Assembly: GCA_027623325.1 (NCBI GenBank)
Contig: JAQBXY010000008.1
Span: 1-64,000 of the forward strand
Source of the DNA: Gemmatimonadota bacterium
GTDB lineage: Bacteria; Gemmatimonadota; Gemmatimonadetes; Longimicrobiales; Gaopeijiaceae
DNA length: 64,000 bases
Direction of reading: 5' to 3'
Program-made: the position numbers and the translations under genes
Notes under the pieces: model-generated
The model's database searches: none
Seen by the model: the letters and a program-made list of their open reading frames with translations, nothing else
What the model was told of the DNA's origin: nothing
Shown: positions 8,335-17,090 of the stretch, piece by piece
Numbering within the stretch: the stretch's first letter is position 1
Layout of the letters: every line of letters begins with the position of its first letter

Positions 8335-9120
8335 TCAGCCGTAGCGGCCTTCGATGTAGTCCGCCGTCTCCTGCGCCTTGGGCGCCAGGAAGAGGTCGGC
8401 AGTGGCGCGATGCTCCACCATCCTTCCCAACAGCATGAAAGCCGTTTCCTCGGAAGCGCGCCGAGCCTGTGCCATGTTGTGCGTGACGATGAGGATCGTG
8501 TACTCGCCCTTGAGCTCCCAGATGAGGCGCTCCAGCGCTTCCGTGGCCTTCGGGTCGAGCGCGCTTGTCGGCTCGTCCATAAGGATCACCTTGGGCTTCA
8601 CAGGCAGGAGTCTGGCGATGCAGAGCTTCTGCTGTTCCTCGAGCGACAGCTTGGTCGCGCGCTGGCCGAGGTGATCCTTCACTTCATCCCATAGAAGCAC
8701 CTCGCGAAGCGCGCCCTCCACGATCTCGTCTTCCTGGGCGCGCGTGAACTTCTCGTTCGCACGGTGAATTCTGTGCGCGAAGAGCACGTTGTCGCGTACG
8801 GACAGCGGGAGCGGGTTCGGTCGCTGAAAGACCATGCCCACTTCTTGCCGGAGCCGCGCGAGCTCCACATGCTCATCGAGCACATTGTGACCGAGCACGT
8901 GCACGCTCCCTGACGTGCGCACGTAGCTGCCCAGACGCTCATTGATGCGGTTCACACTGCGCAGCAGGGTCGACTTCCCACACCCAGACGGTCCGATGAG
9001 CGCCGTGATTGAACCGCGCTTCACGTTGAGATCGACTTCGTAGAGCGCTTGAAAATCGCCGTACCACAGACCGAGCTTTCTGATCTGGATGGCGAGATCG
9101 GCGCCGGAGGGATCAGCCAA
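8335..9120 (-). CDS. pstB: PstB-like phosphate ABC ATPase A (degenerate signature motif)
   Basis: About 261 residues, last gene of the phosphate operon. It aligns along its length with PstB. The A-loop Tyr (WYGDF), Walker A GPSGCGKST, Q-loop MVFQRPNP, Walker B VILMDEPTSALDP and H-loop VTHNM are all intact. The ABC signature LSGGQQQRLCIAR is replaced by LSLEEQQKLCIAR, so the Gly-Gly that contacts the partner's ATP is lost. The chosen start is a TTG at 9120 with GGAGG six bases upstream, which overlaps the previous gene by eight bases; a GTG at 9141 is an alternative. It is a cytoplasmic energiser of phosphate import. The defect only makes sense if it pairs with the neighbouring ATPase B, which keeps LSGGQ. 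Confidence 0.88.
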   Translation of the reverse strand: MADPSGADLAIQIRKLGLWYGDFQALYEVDLNVKRGSITALIGPSGCGKSTLLRSVNRINERLGSYVRTSGSVHVLGHNVLDEHVELARLRQEVGMVFQRPNPLPLSVRDNVLFAHRIHRANEKFTRAQEDEIVEGALREVLLWDEVKDHLGQRATKLSLEEQQKLCIARLLPVKPKVILMDEPTSALDPKATEALERLIWELKGEYTILIVTHNMAQARRASEETAFMLLGRMVEHRATADLFLAPKAQETADYIEGRYG

Positions 9121-9877
9121 AACGACCCTCCACGTAGGCACGGGTCCGGTGGTCCTTCACTGGGCCGGTAAAGAGATCTTCCGTCACGCCGATCTCGACG
9201 AGAGATCCGTTGAGGAAGAAGGCTGTCCGGTCCGCCAGGCGCCGAGCCTGCTGGACGAGATTCGTGACCATGATGATGGTGACTTCGTGTTTCAGCTCTC
9301 GAAGGACGTCCTCGATGCGCATGGTGGTGACCGGATCCACGGCGATCGAGAACTCGTCGAGCAGCAACAGCTCCGGGTCCTGGGACAGCGCGCGCGCGAT
9401 CGTGAGTCGCTGCTGCTGCCCACCCGAAAGAAGACTCCCAAGTGCCCTGAGCCGATCCTTCACCTCGTCCCATAGGGCGGCACGCTTCAGACAGCGCTCG
9501 ACAATCTCGTCCAGCTCGGCCTTCTTCTTGATGCCGCGGAGGCGCGGCGAGAGGGCAACGTTGTCATAGACCGTCAGAGGCAGACCTACGGGTAGTGGAA
9601 ACACCACGCCGATCTTCTGGCGCAGCGCGTACACATTCCGGACCTCCGCCACGTTCCAGCCGTCGAAGACAACCGAGCCGCTGATGTGCATCTCGTCATT
9701 GAACTCCTCCATGCGGTTAAGCGCACGGAGAAAGCTCGTTTTCCCGCTCCCAGCGGGGCCGATGATCCCAAAGATCTCGTTGGCATGCACGTCGAGCGAA
9801 ATGCCGGACACGGCCACCTCGTCGCCGTACCGGATGTGCAGATCGCGCACGCCGAGCTTCACCGTTGGCGCTACCAC
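9113..9877 (-). CDS. pstB: PstB-like phosphate ABC ATPase B (degenerate Q- and H-loops)
   Basis: About 254 residues starting at a GTG whose GTGGTAG overlaps the pstA stop. It is PstB-like with Walker A GPAGSGKTS, an intact signature LSGGQQQRLTIARA and Walker B LLLLDEF with the catalytic Glu kept. The Q-loop reads VVFPLPVG (Gln to Pro), the D-loop is IAVDP in place of SALDP, and the H-loop reads MVTNL (His to Asn). Residues that act on its own bound ATP are therefore impaired, while the signature that acts on the partner's ATP is intact. This is the mirror image of ATPase A. The C-terminus keeps the PstB-type AYVEGRFG ending. Gene order and overlap with pstA point to one operon. Confidence 0.88.
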   Translation of the reverse strand: MVAPTVKLGVRDLHIRYGDEVAVSGISLDVHANEIFGIIGPAGSGKTSFLRALNRMEEFNDEMHISGSVVFDGWNVAEVRNVYALRQKIGVVFPLPVGLPLTVYDNVALSPRLRGIKKKAELDEIVERCLKRAALWDEVKDRLRALGSLLSGGQQQRLTIARALSQDPELLLLDEFSIAVDPVTTMRIEDVLRELKHEVTIIMVTNLVQQARRLADRTAFFLNGSLVEIGVTEDLFTGPVKDHRTRAYVEGRFG

Positions 9878-10740
9878 TTCTTCCTGCCCCTCAGGTACGT
9901 GCGGAACGAAATGGAGATCGCGTTCATGAGCAAAACCAGAGAGATCAGGACCAGCGCGGTGCCGTACTTGAATTCCTCGGAGATCCCGGGGATCTGATTC
10001 GAGATCACAAAGAGGTGCATGGACAGCGCCATGGTCTCGTCCAGCACGCCCTGTGGCAGGAACGGCAGGAACATCGCGGCGCCCGTGAACATGATCGGCG
10101 CGGTCTCGCCGGCAGTGCGGGAGACCTCCAGGATTACGCCCGTCAGGATCCCGCTCACCGAATTGGGCAGCACCACGATACGGATGGTCTGCCAGCGCGT
10201 GGCGCCCATGTTCCAGCACGCCTCGCGGAAGGCCATGGGAACCGCCTGCAGCGATTCGCGCGTCGCGACGATGACCACTGGCAGCGTCATTACCGCCAGC
10301 GTCAGGCTCGCCGCCAGGATGCTCGCGCCGAAGCCAGCGAAGATCACGAAAGCGCCCACGCCGAATAGCGCGTGCACGATCGAGGGCACGCCCGCCAGAT
10401 TGATGATGGCCAGGTTGATGCCGCGCGTCAGCCAGTTGTCGGGGGCGTACTCGGACAGGTAGATCGCTGCCGCGACACCAATGGGCACCGACGCGATCAG
10501 CGCCACCACGACCAGCCAGATCGTGCCGATGAGCGCGGGCAGGATGCCGCCCTGCGTCATGCCGCTGCGCGGCATGGTGAACAGGAAGTCCCACGAGATC
10601 GCCGGCCCGCCCTTCGCGACCAGAACGCCCAGGATCAACACCACCGGGACGATCAGGATGACCGTCATGAGCCCAAATAGGGCAGCGAACAGCCACTGGA
10701 CCCGGCGGTTTCGTGCGTTGAGTGCGGTCGCCTCGAACAT
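9871..10740 (-). CDS. pstA: Phosphate ABC transporter permease PstA
   Basis: 289 residues with about six membrane helices. The binding-protein-dependent transport motif is seen as the EAA-type loop around AFREACWNMGATRWQTI, which contacts the ATPases, and ASVPIGVAAAIYLSEYAP is typical of PstA. With PstC it forms the inner membrane channel for phosphate. The start ATG shares one base with the pstC stop (TGATG at 10738-10742), and its stop overlaps the GTG start of ATPase B, so the genes are translationally coupled. The C-terminus ends in a basic RTYLRGRKKW tail. Confidence 0.95.
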   Translation of the reverse strand: MFEATALNARNRRVQWLFAALFGLMTVILIVPVVLILGVLVAKGGPAISWDFLFTMPRSGMTQGGILPALIGTIWLVVVALIASVPIGVAAAIYLSEYAPDNWLTRGINLAIINLAGVPSIVHALFGVGAFVIFAGFGASILAASLTLAVMTLPVVIVATRESLQAVPMAFREACWNMGATRWQTIRIVVLPNSVSGILTGVILEVSRTAGETAPIMFTGAAMFLPFLPQGVLDETMALSMHLFVISNQIPGISEEFKYGTALVLISLVLLMNAISISFRTYLRGRKKW

Positions 10741-11675
10741 CAGCGCTTATCCCCGCTGCGGACGAAAATGTCCGCGGCCAGGTTGATGATGAACGTGATG
10801 CCGAAGAGGAAGATGCCGATGGTGAAAAGGGCCCTGTAGTGCTCTGAGCCCACCGGCGCTTCACCCAGCTCAGCCGCGATCGTCGCTGTGAGCGCCCGCA
10901 CTGAATCGAAGACGCTGGTTGGCAGATTGATCGAGTGGCCACTGGCCATCAGCACCGCCATTGTCTCACCGAAGCCTCGACCGACGCCGAGGAGTACCGC
11001 GGCCATGAGCCCGTTCTTGGCGGCCGGCAGTACCACCTTGAAGATCACTTGCCACTTGGTGGCGCCCATCGCCTCCGCAGCCTCTCGGTAGGCATCTGGG
11101 ACAGCCTTGAGTGCATCCTCCGCGATGGTCGTCATGATGGGCGCGGCCATGAGCCCCAGAATGATGCCGGAGTTCAGCACGCCGAGTCCGATGGGCACAT
11201 CGAACGTCTCGATGATCAGTGGATTCATGATGGTCAGGCCGATGAAGCCCCAGACCACAGAGGGAATCGCCGCCAGCATCTCGACCAGCACCTTGAGAGA
11301 CTCCCGCATCCGGCCCGTCGCGAACTCACCAATGAAGATGGCCGCACCCAGCGAGAACGGCACCGCGATCAGCATGGCCAGGCCTGTGACACTCGCGGTC
11401 CCGGCCATGAGCGCCAGGATCCCGTACGTCGGTTCACTCAGGGAGGTCGGGCGCCAGAACGGTGAGGTGAAGAACTCCCACACCTCCATGGGGCCGAACA
11501 CGAAGCCGACGCCTTCGCGCGTGATGAATACGAAGATCCCGAGGATGAGGACGATCGCGGATATGCCGCCCACAAAGACGAGAACGGACACCGCCTTGTC
11601 GACGTACCAGTCGCGCCCGCGGTAGTCGAGATCCGAAGAGGACGTTACCGCCCCTTGGCCCCGGCTATCTGGCAT
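10740..11675 (-). CDS. pstC: Phosphate ABC transporter permease PstC
   Basis: 311 residues. A cytoplasmic N-terminus of about 30 residues is followed by about six membrane helices and a large periplasmic loop near FFTSPFWRPTSLSEPTYG. The EAA loop reads AYREAAEAMGATKWQVIFK, and GVGRGFGETMAV is a typical PstC motif. With PstA it forms the phosphate translocation pathway in the inner membrane. The gene overlaps the end of the upstream phoU fusion gene by 11 bases and shares one base with pstA downstream. Confidence 0.95.
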   Translation of the reverse strand: MPDSRGQGAVTSSSDLDYRGRDWYVDKAVSVLVFVGGISAIVLILGIFVFITREGVGFVFGPMEVWEFFTSPFWRPTSLSEPTYGILALMAGTASVTGLAMLIAVPFSLGAAIFIGEFATGRMRESLKVLVEMLAAIPSVVWGFIGLTIMNPLIIETFDVPIGLGVLNSGIILGLMAAPIMTTIAEDALKAVPDAYREAAEAMGATKWQVIFKVVLPAAKNGLMAAVLLGVGRGFGETMAVLMASGHSINLPTSVFDSVRALTATIAAELGEAPVGSEHYRALFTIGIFLFGITFIINLAADIFVRSGDKR

Positions 11676-12750
11676 CAGGCCCCGCCAGAGTCGTCATGAG
11701 GCCCTGGACGCGAACCGCAACTTCCCTGTAAACCTCCTCCATCGCGTCAGCGCCCACCCCATCTGGAAGATCGAGCTTCCAGTCCAGAACCACGGTCCGG
11801 AATGGCACATCCCCGATGTGCTGCCGAACGCCAGGTTCGAGGCAGACAATGACGTGGAAGTGCAGGGATTGATCGTCCACGGACTTCAACTCGGTCGCGG
11901 CCGAATTACGTACGTCCAAGCCCTTCGCATCCATGAACGCAATCAGCGCGGGGTCGAGGTGGTCCGCTGGGTGGACGCCCGCGCTCGAATAACTGCCGCT
12001 CTCCGGATACGCCTTTCGGGCGTACGCCTCCGCAATCTGACTGGCGCGATCGTTCTTGTGGCCCACGAAGAGCACACGGAAGATTCGTGAGTCACGCGTC
12101 TGCCCCGTAAGCCAAAAACCGGTCTGCTCTGCGATGTTCGCCGCCTGACCGGCCACGCGCCGAATGAGGACTGCAACGCGAAGCAGCGCGAAGATGTCGC
12201 GCAGCGGATGGTCGCGTCGCTCGCCAACGTCTAACAGCTCACCGAGGACGGCGCGCAAGGTGTGATCGAGTTGACCCTCGAAGCCATAGGTCTTTGTCGC
12301 GGCGTCCGGGTCCTCGCTGTGGAATCCGTTGAGCGCCTGAGTGAGCGCCTGCCGGGCCTGCTGACCGAGCAACTCGAAGTCCCGTCGCACGGAGGCGGGT
12401 GGCTGACCGGAAAACTGAGCCACCTCCCGTCCAATGGTCCCCGCGTAGTCGCCAATCCGCTCGAGGGATACGTCCAACCTGAGAACCGCGGACGCAAAGC
12501 GCAGGTGACCCGCACTTGGCGCATGGCGCACGATGAACGCGTGCACAAGTCGGTCGATGTCGCGGATCCGGCGGTTCACCTGCCGATCGCCAAGCACGAC
12601 CTTGTTGGCGAGTTCAACGTCACCGGTGAGAAGCGCCTGCACCGCATCGTGCATCTGCGCTTCGACCAGGGCGGAGACCTTACGGATCTTGGCACGGATC
12701 TCAGCGAGATCGGCCTCCATCCGCTCTTCGTAGTGGCTTTGGCTGCTCAT
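11665..12750 (-). CDS. PhoU fused to a catalytically dead LMW-phosphatase/ArsC-like domain
   Basis: 361 residues. Residues 1 to about 215 form the two PhoU three-helix bundles. The first keeps the metal-binding signature as LERIGDYAGTI (E97, D101), whereas the second reads IRRVAGQAANIAEQ and has lost the acidic pair. Residues 223-361 look like a low-molecular-weight phosphotyrosine phosphatase / arsenate reductase fold, with VLFVGHKNDRASQIAEAY where the family has VLFVC-x2-N-x2-RS-x2-AEA. The nucleophile Cys is Gly230 and the P-loop Arg is Ala236; Asn233 and Ser237 remain. PhoU proteins signal phosphate status between Pst and a sensor kinase. The added domain cannot catalyse but might still bind an oxyanion. 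It sits between pstS and pstC. No phoR/phoB lies in the window. Confidence 0.88.
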   Translation of the reverse strand: MSSQSHYEERMEADLAEIRAKIRKVSALVEAQMHDAVQALLTGDVELANKVVLGDRQVNRRIRDIDRLVHAFIVRHAPSAGHLRFASAVLRLDVSLERIGDYAGTIGREVAQFSGQPPASVRRDFELLGQQARQALTQALNGFHSEDPDAATKTYGFEGQLDHTLRAVLGELLDVGERRDHPLRDIFALLRVAVLIRRVAGQAANIAEQTGFWLTGQTRDSRIFRVLFVGHKNDRASQIAEAYARKAYPESGSYSSAGVHPADHLDPALIAFMDAKGLDVRNSAATELKSVDDQSLHFHVIVCLEPGVRQHIGDVPFRTVVLDWKLDLPDGVGADAMEEVYREVAVRVQGLMTTLAGPDAR

Positions 12751-12778
12751 GCTATGGAAGGTCCTGCGAAGGGTGCCG

Positions 12779-13648
12779 TCAGGCGCACGTCACCTGGGAG
12801 AGAGGGGCGTAACCGAGCCGGAGGATGATGCACTGGCCTTCCGTGCTCTTGATCCAGTTCATGTACTCGGCGATCGCCCCGGTCGGCTCCCCGGCTGTGT
12901 ACATCAGCAGGGAGCGGGCGATGGGATACGAATGGTCGAGTGCGGACTCCTTAGATGGTGTCACACACGGGCTGCCTTCGTCGCCGGAAACGCACGGCAT
13001 CTTCACGTGGTCGCTGGCGTACGCCAAGCCAGAGTAGCCGATCGCACAAGGTGTGTTGGCCACCAACTCCACGACTTCCGAGGAACCGTTCATGTCACGC
13101 GAACCAAGCTTGAATTCATCCCCGAGCAGCACGGCCTCTTGGAAGTAGGCGTATGTCCCGGAGTTGTTCTGGCGGCTAATCCGGATGATCTCGCCGCTCG
13201 AGCACCCCGGCACCGTCACGCCGAGGTCGGTCCAACTCACGAACGAGCCGCCCTCGGCATAGATCTGGGCGAGTTCCGCACGGGAGATGGCGTCGATCGG
13301 GTTGGACGGGTGGAGGAACACGGCCAAGGCGTCGAAGCCGACGATGTGCTCGACAGGGCTCACCCCGCGAGCGAGCGCATCCTCGAGCTCACTTTCCCGC
13401 ATCTCACGGCTGGCATTGGCGATGTCTACGGTGCCGTTGATCATTGCCGCGATTCCCGTCCCCGAACCGCCTCCAGTCACAGCTACCGCAACTGCCGGGT
13501 TGACCTCGGCGTACCGTTCGGCCCACGCTTGCGCCACGTTCACCAACGTATCCGAGCCACGGTTCTGGATGACGACCCGGTCCCCGCTACCACCACCACA
13601 CGCGAGCAGGAAAAGTACGGCCGGCGCAGACTTGAAGAAGCGATTCAC
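12779..13648 (-). CDS. pstS: Phosphate-binding lipoprotein PstS
   Basis: 289 residues and first gene of the phosphate operon. A signal peptide ends in the lipobox LLAC at Cys17, so the protein is membrane-anchored in the periplasm. The phosphate-binding motif TGGGSGTG appears early in the mature protein, and SRQNNSGTYAYF and IGYSGLAYA are typical of the PstS-like PBP fold. Several extra Cys residues (CSSGE, CAIG, CVSGDEGSPC) may form disulfides. The phoU fusion gene begins 28 bases downstream. A Pho box was not identified in the upstream sequence. Confidence 0.92.
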   Translation of the reverse strand: MNRFFKSAPAVLFLLACGGGSGDRVVIQNRGSDTLVNVAQAWAERYAEVNPAVAVAVTGGGSGTGIAAMINGTVDIANASREMRESELEDALARGVSPVEHIVGFDALAVFLHPSNPIDAISRAELAQIYAEGGSFVSWTDLGVTVPGCSSGEIIRISRQNNSGTYAYFQEAVLLGDEFKLGSRDMNGSSEVVELVANTPCAIGYSGLAYASDHVKMPCVSGDEGSPCVTPSKESALDHSYPIARSLLMYTAGEPTGAIAEYMNWIKSTEGQCIILRLGYAPLSQVTCA

Positions 13649-13830
13649 ACGACTCTCCTTACGATTCGGTTGGGAAGGAGGTCGCCGTGACCCCCGAACT
13701 GGGTGCGGAGAATCTACCGCCTTACCGACACCTCGTCACACCCGCTTCCGTGATTCTTCAGCCGACCACGTAGGCGGTGGACCCCTCTTCAGCTGAGCGT
13801 TAACGGGCCCGCTGCGCTGTCCCGAACGTC

Positions 13831-14013
13831 TCACCTCCCAGCGCAATTCTGCGCCCGTAGCCTGTCCACCGGACATCCAGAGCCAGACTCACGTGGCTGC
13901 CTCCACACAGAGTATTTGCCCGGCGCTACCACATTCCCGTTCAGCCGGATGGGTCGATCCACCTCCAGCGTCGTGGGGCCGGGATGGACCGGGGGGCGGT
14001 AGCCCCGTTGCCT
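13831..14013 (-). pseudogene. DUF2911-like C-terminal remnant
   Basis: A minus-strand frame of about 60 residues contains PPVHPGPTTLEVDRP, then LNGNVVAPGKYSVW and QPRESG. This resembles the part of DUF2911-type proteins in which a thermal-stability-like beta domain reads GK-x-VPAGKYSLW. After ESG the expected W-x-hydrophobic strand is lost, and nothing of the N-terminal part is seen upstream. It has no start codon with a ribosome binding site. It lies between the divergent pstS and padR genes. The family assignment is tentative. The rest of 13649-14061 shows no other gene. Confidence 0.4.
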
Positions 14014-14061
14014 CGAAACCGCTCTTGTCACTCGGGATTTGTGGGTGTAGACTTTACCAAG

Positions 14062-14074
14062 TCTAGATTCTAGA
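14062..14074. promoter_or_regulatory. Candidate PadR operator (perfect palindrome)
   Basis: TCTAGATTCTAGA is a perfect 13-base palindrome around a central T, ending 15 bases before the padR ATG. Its position over the likely promoter or transcription start, and the habit of PadR-family repressors of autoregulating through short palindromes, suggest that it is the operator for the padR-permease transcript. This is an inference from position and symmetry only. Confidence 0.5.
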
Positions 14075-14089
14075 GTTCGGGGGTGGCGC

Positions 14090-14428
14090 ATGGTGGAGCG
14101 CGCGTATCTAGGGGAGTTGGAGCAGGCCGTCTTGTGGGCGGTGCTACGGCTCGATGGCGCCGGATACGGCGCGTCGGTCCTCAAAGAGTTGAACGCCCGC
14201 GTGGATCGCCGGGTCAGCCCGGGAGCTCTGTATGCGACGGTCGACCGGTTGGAAGAGAAGGCGATGCTCGAGTCCAGGCTCGCGGACGCGGACGCTGGCC
14301 GCGGTGGCCGCCGCAAACGTTATCTGACGGTGACCGCCGCGGGGCGCGAGGCGCTTCAGAGCACGCGGCAGGAATGGCAGCGCCTTTGGGGTGGCCTGGA
14401 AGAGGCGATGGGGACCCATGAGCCCTGA
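14090..14428 (+). CDS. PadR-family transcriptional regulator
   Basis: 112 residues. The N-terminal winged helix has the PadR layout: LGELEQAVLWAVLRL, then GYGASVLKEL, a recognition region with VSPGALYATVDRLE and the wing GRRKRYLTVTAAG. The short C-terminal helix (EALQSTRQEWQRLW) would form the dimer. PadR plus a large permease is the usual ADOP gene pair of Acidobacteria and Gemmatimonadota. The gene overlaps the permease start by 11 bases. It is intact although the permease is frameshifted. Confidence 0.93.
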   Translation: MVERAYLGELEQAVLWAVLRLDGAGYGASVLKELNARVDRRVSPGALYATVDRLEEKAMLESRLADADAGRGGRRKRYLTVTAAGREALQSTRQEWQRLWGGLEEAMGTHEP

Positions 14429-17076
14429 CCCCCAGCCGACCCCGCCCGCTCCTGCGGAAGCCCTGCTCTCGAGTGCGCTACCTGAGGGAGAAATCCGAGA
14501 AGGCGTGCTCGGTGACCTGCACGAGTTGTTTCTCCAGCGTGTGCAGAACCCCAAGCTCGGCTTGAAGGCCGCGCGGCGTTGGTATTGGCTGCAGGCCATT
14601 CGACTTGCCGTGAGATTCACCTCGCGCCGACTTCGCGTTCGCTCACAACCGAGCGCCCCAAGTGACGGAGTGGGCGCCTTGCTGAGACAATTGAGGTTTT
14701 CGTTTCGATCGCTTCTCCGGAGCCCCGGCTTCAGCGCGCCAGCCCTGTTGATTCTCGCCGTTGGGCTGACGGCGGTCACGACCATGTTCACGGTTGTCGA
14801 CTCCGTGATCTTCCAACCACTGGACTATCCCGAGTCGGAACGCTTCGTCTTGGTCTGCGAAGACCATGTCAGAATGGGAGGTGCGTGTGTGGCCTCCCCG
14901 GGCAACGCGGCGGATCTTCGTGCTCAGTCCCGATCATTCAGTGCGTTGGGCATTGGACGGGGATGGTCCTTTTCGATCACAGACTCAGATGGAAGGCGGG
15001 GGCTTCGGGGCGGCCTTGCAACAGGCAGCTTCTTCGAGGCGCTTGGTGTTGTTCCCCAGGTCGGGCGTTTGTTCACGGAGGATGAAGTCGGTGCTGATCG
15101 TGATAACGTCCTGATTCTCAGTCACGGTTTTTGGCAGGATCGTTATGGTGCCGATCCTGCGATCCTGGGCTCCACACTGACGGTCGAGGGTGAGCCTGCG
15201 GTGGTCATCGGCGTCTTACCACGAGGCTTTGAGGCGCCGCTCGATTTGAACGGCATCGAGGCGTGGCGCCCACCACACATCGATCTCCTCGACCCAGAGT
15301 TCCGGGGGTGGCGAGGGTGGCGCACCGTGGGCCGATTGGCGTCGGGCGTTAGCCCTGAGTCGGGGGCCCAAGAGCTAGAGGGGCTTTATTCTCGTTTGGC
15401 TGACGTTCATGCCGAAATCGATAACGAGTGGCGAATACAGGTGCGGCCGTTGATCGATGTGGTGGTAGGGGACACACGGCCTGTGTTCTTCGCGTTTCTG
15501 GCGGCCGCTGGTCTCCTGATGGTGATCGTGTGCGCGAATGTTACGAACCTCCTCTTGGCCCGCGGCACTGAGCGGCGGCGAGCTCGCAGTGAGGGCGGCC
15601 CTGGGTGCCGGGCGCACCCGCCTCGTATTTGAGATTCTGGGAGAGAGCCTGGTATTGACGTTGATCGCCGCCGTCGTGGCTCTGGGGCTGGCCGAATTGT
15701 CGACGCGCCTCTTGGTCTCCATGGCTCCACCCGAGGTGCCGCGATTGGATGAGGTGGGACTAGACATCCGGGTCTTGGCGTTCGCCGGCCTGGTTACGGT
15801 GGCCACGACCGCGCTCTTTTCACTCCTTCCGGCGCTGCGTGTGACCGCGCTTGATGTAGCCAAGACCGTGAAGTCTGGGGGCGGACAGGACGGGGGCCGT
15901 GGCGCCCACCGTCTTCGAGACGGGCTTGTGGTGGCCGAGTTGACGTTGTGCGTTGTTCTCCTTGCCTTTGCAACGTTGCTGACCCGGAACTTCGTCGGCT
16001 ACCTGGAATGGGATCCTGGCTTTGACCGGTCACGCCTTGTGACTGTCAGCGCATTCGTGCCTCCTGAAAAGTATGCGACCCGTGCCGAGCTCGTGCCGCT
16101 TATGCGCGCGGCGGAGGCGAAATTGCTCACGATTCCCGGTGTCGTCGCCGTGTCGTCTGCCTCCGCCGGCCCGATGTTTGGGGGTGGCGACGGCGCGACT
16201 CAGTTCGCCCCAGAAGGGTGGCCAGGCACGGACGAGCTCCCGTCAGCCGAGTGGTTCGACATTGGCCCGGGATATTTCCAGGCACTGGGCGTGGAGATCC
16301 GGCAGGGTCGGGAGTTCGTCGAGTCGGACGAAATGGGATCGGCGGCCGTCGTTGTGGTGAACGAGGCGCTGGCGGGGCTCGCGGGGCCTGAGGGTGACGC
16401 GGTGGGGCGGTCCCTCCGAATTCCCGCCCGCGAACTCAGTCTCGAGATTGTCGGTGTAGTGGCGGACGTGCCTTCCATCGTTCCGGGCCAGCCGCCCGCG
16501 CTCGAGATGTATTGGCCCAACCGACAAATGGGTCGGTGGGGGACGCACTTCGTTCTTCGCACTCAGTCGGACCCCGGCTCAGTCGCCGCAAGCGTGGCTC
16601 CCGCGCTTCTCACCGTCGATCCTGACCTGGCGGCAGGGACGCCACGCACGCTTGCCTCGCTTGAGGAGCGCGCTCTGGTGGGGCCGCGATTCCAGGCCAC
16701 GGTCCTTCTCACCTTCGCGCTTGCTGCCCTGCTACTCGCCGCGGGCGGTGTGTATGCGGTCGTTTCGTACGCCGTGACGCGGCGGGCACGGGAGATGGGG
16801 ATCCGCGTGGCCTTGGGGGCGGCATCGCTTGATGTAATCGCGCTGATTGTCCGTTCAAGCCTGGGGCCCGTGCTCGTCGGTGTGGGATTGGGCTTAGTCC
16901 TGGCGCTCAGCACCGGGGCGCTGCTGGAGGAAGTGTTGCATGGAGTCAGCTCTGCGGATCCCCTGAGTCTGGGTGGGGCCGCGCTCCTGCTTCTGCTCGT
17001 CGCCGCGGTCGCGGCCCTTCTGCCCGCTTTTCGGGCAACCCGCGTGGACCCGTTGGTGGCGATCAAGGCGGACTAG
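14418..17076 (+). pseudogene. ADOP-type MacB-like permease, frameshifted
   Basis: Start ATG at 14418 (MSPDPQPTPP). The N-terminal part of about 75 residues resembles the permease-prefix domain found in ADOP proteins (EGEIREGVLGDLHELF). Then come the first membrane helix, a MacB-type periplasmic domain, and three helices with FLAAAGLLMVIVCANVTNLLLARG. At about 15571-15581 the frame breaks inside a GCGGCGGCG run: one frame ends at 15632, and the homologous continuation ELAVRAALGAGRTRL lies in the next frame and runs to 17076 with a second periplasmic domain, three more helices and the FRATRVDPLVAIKAD ending. A two-base loss or one-base gain explains it. Without the shift the protein would be about 885 residues, normal for the family. 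A sequencing error at the repeat cannot be excluded. Confidence 0.85.
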
Positions 17077-17090
17077 CGCGTTGGGCGCAC

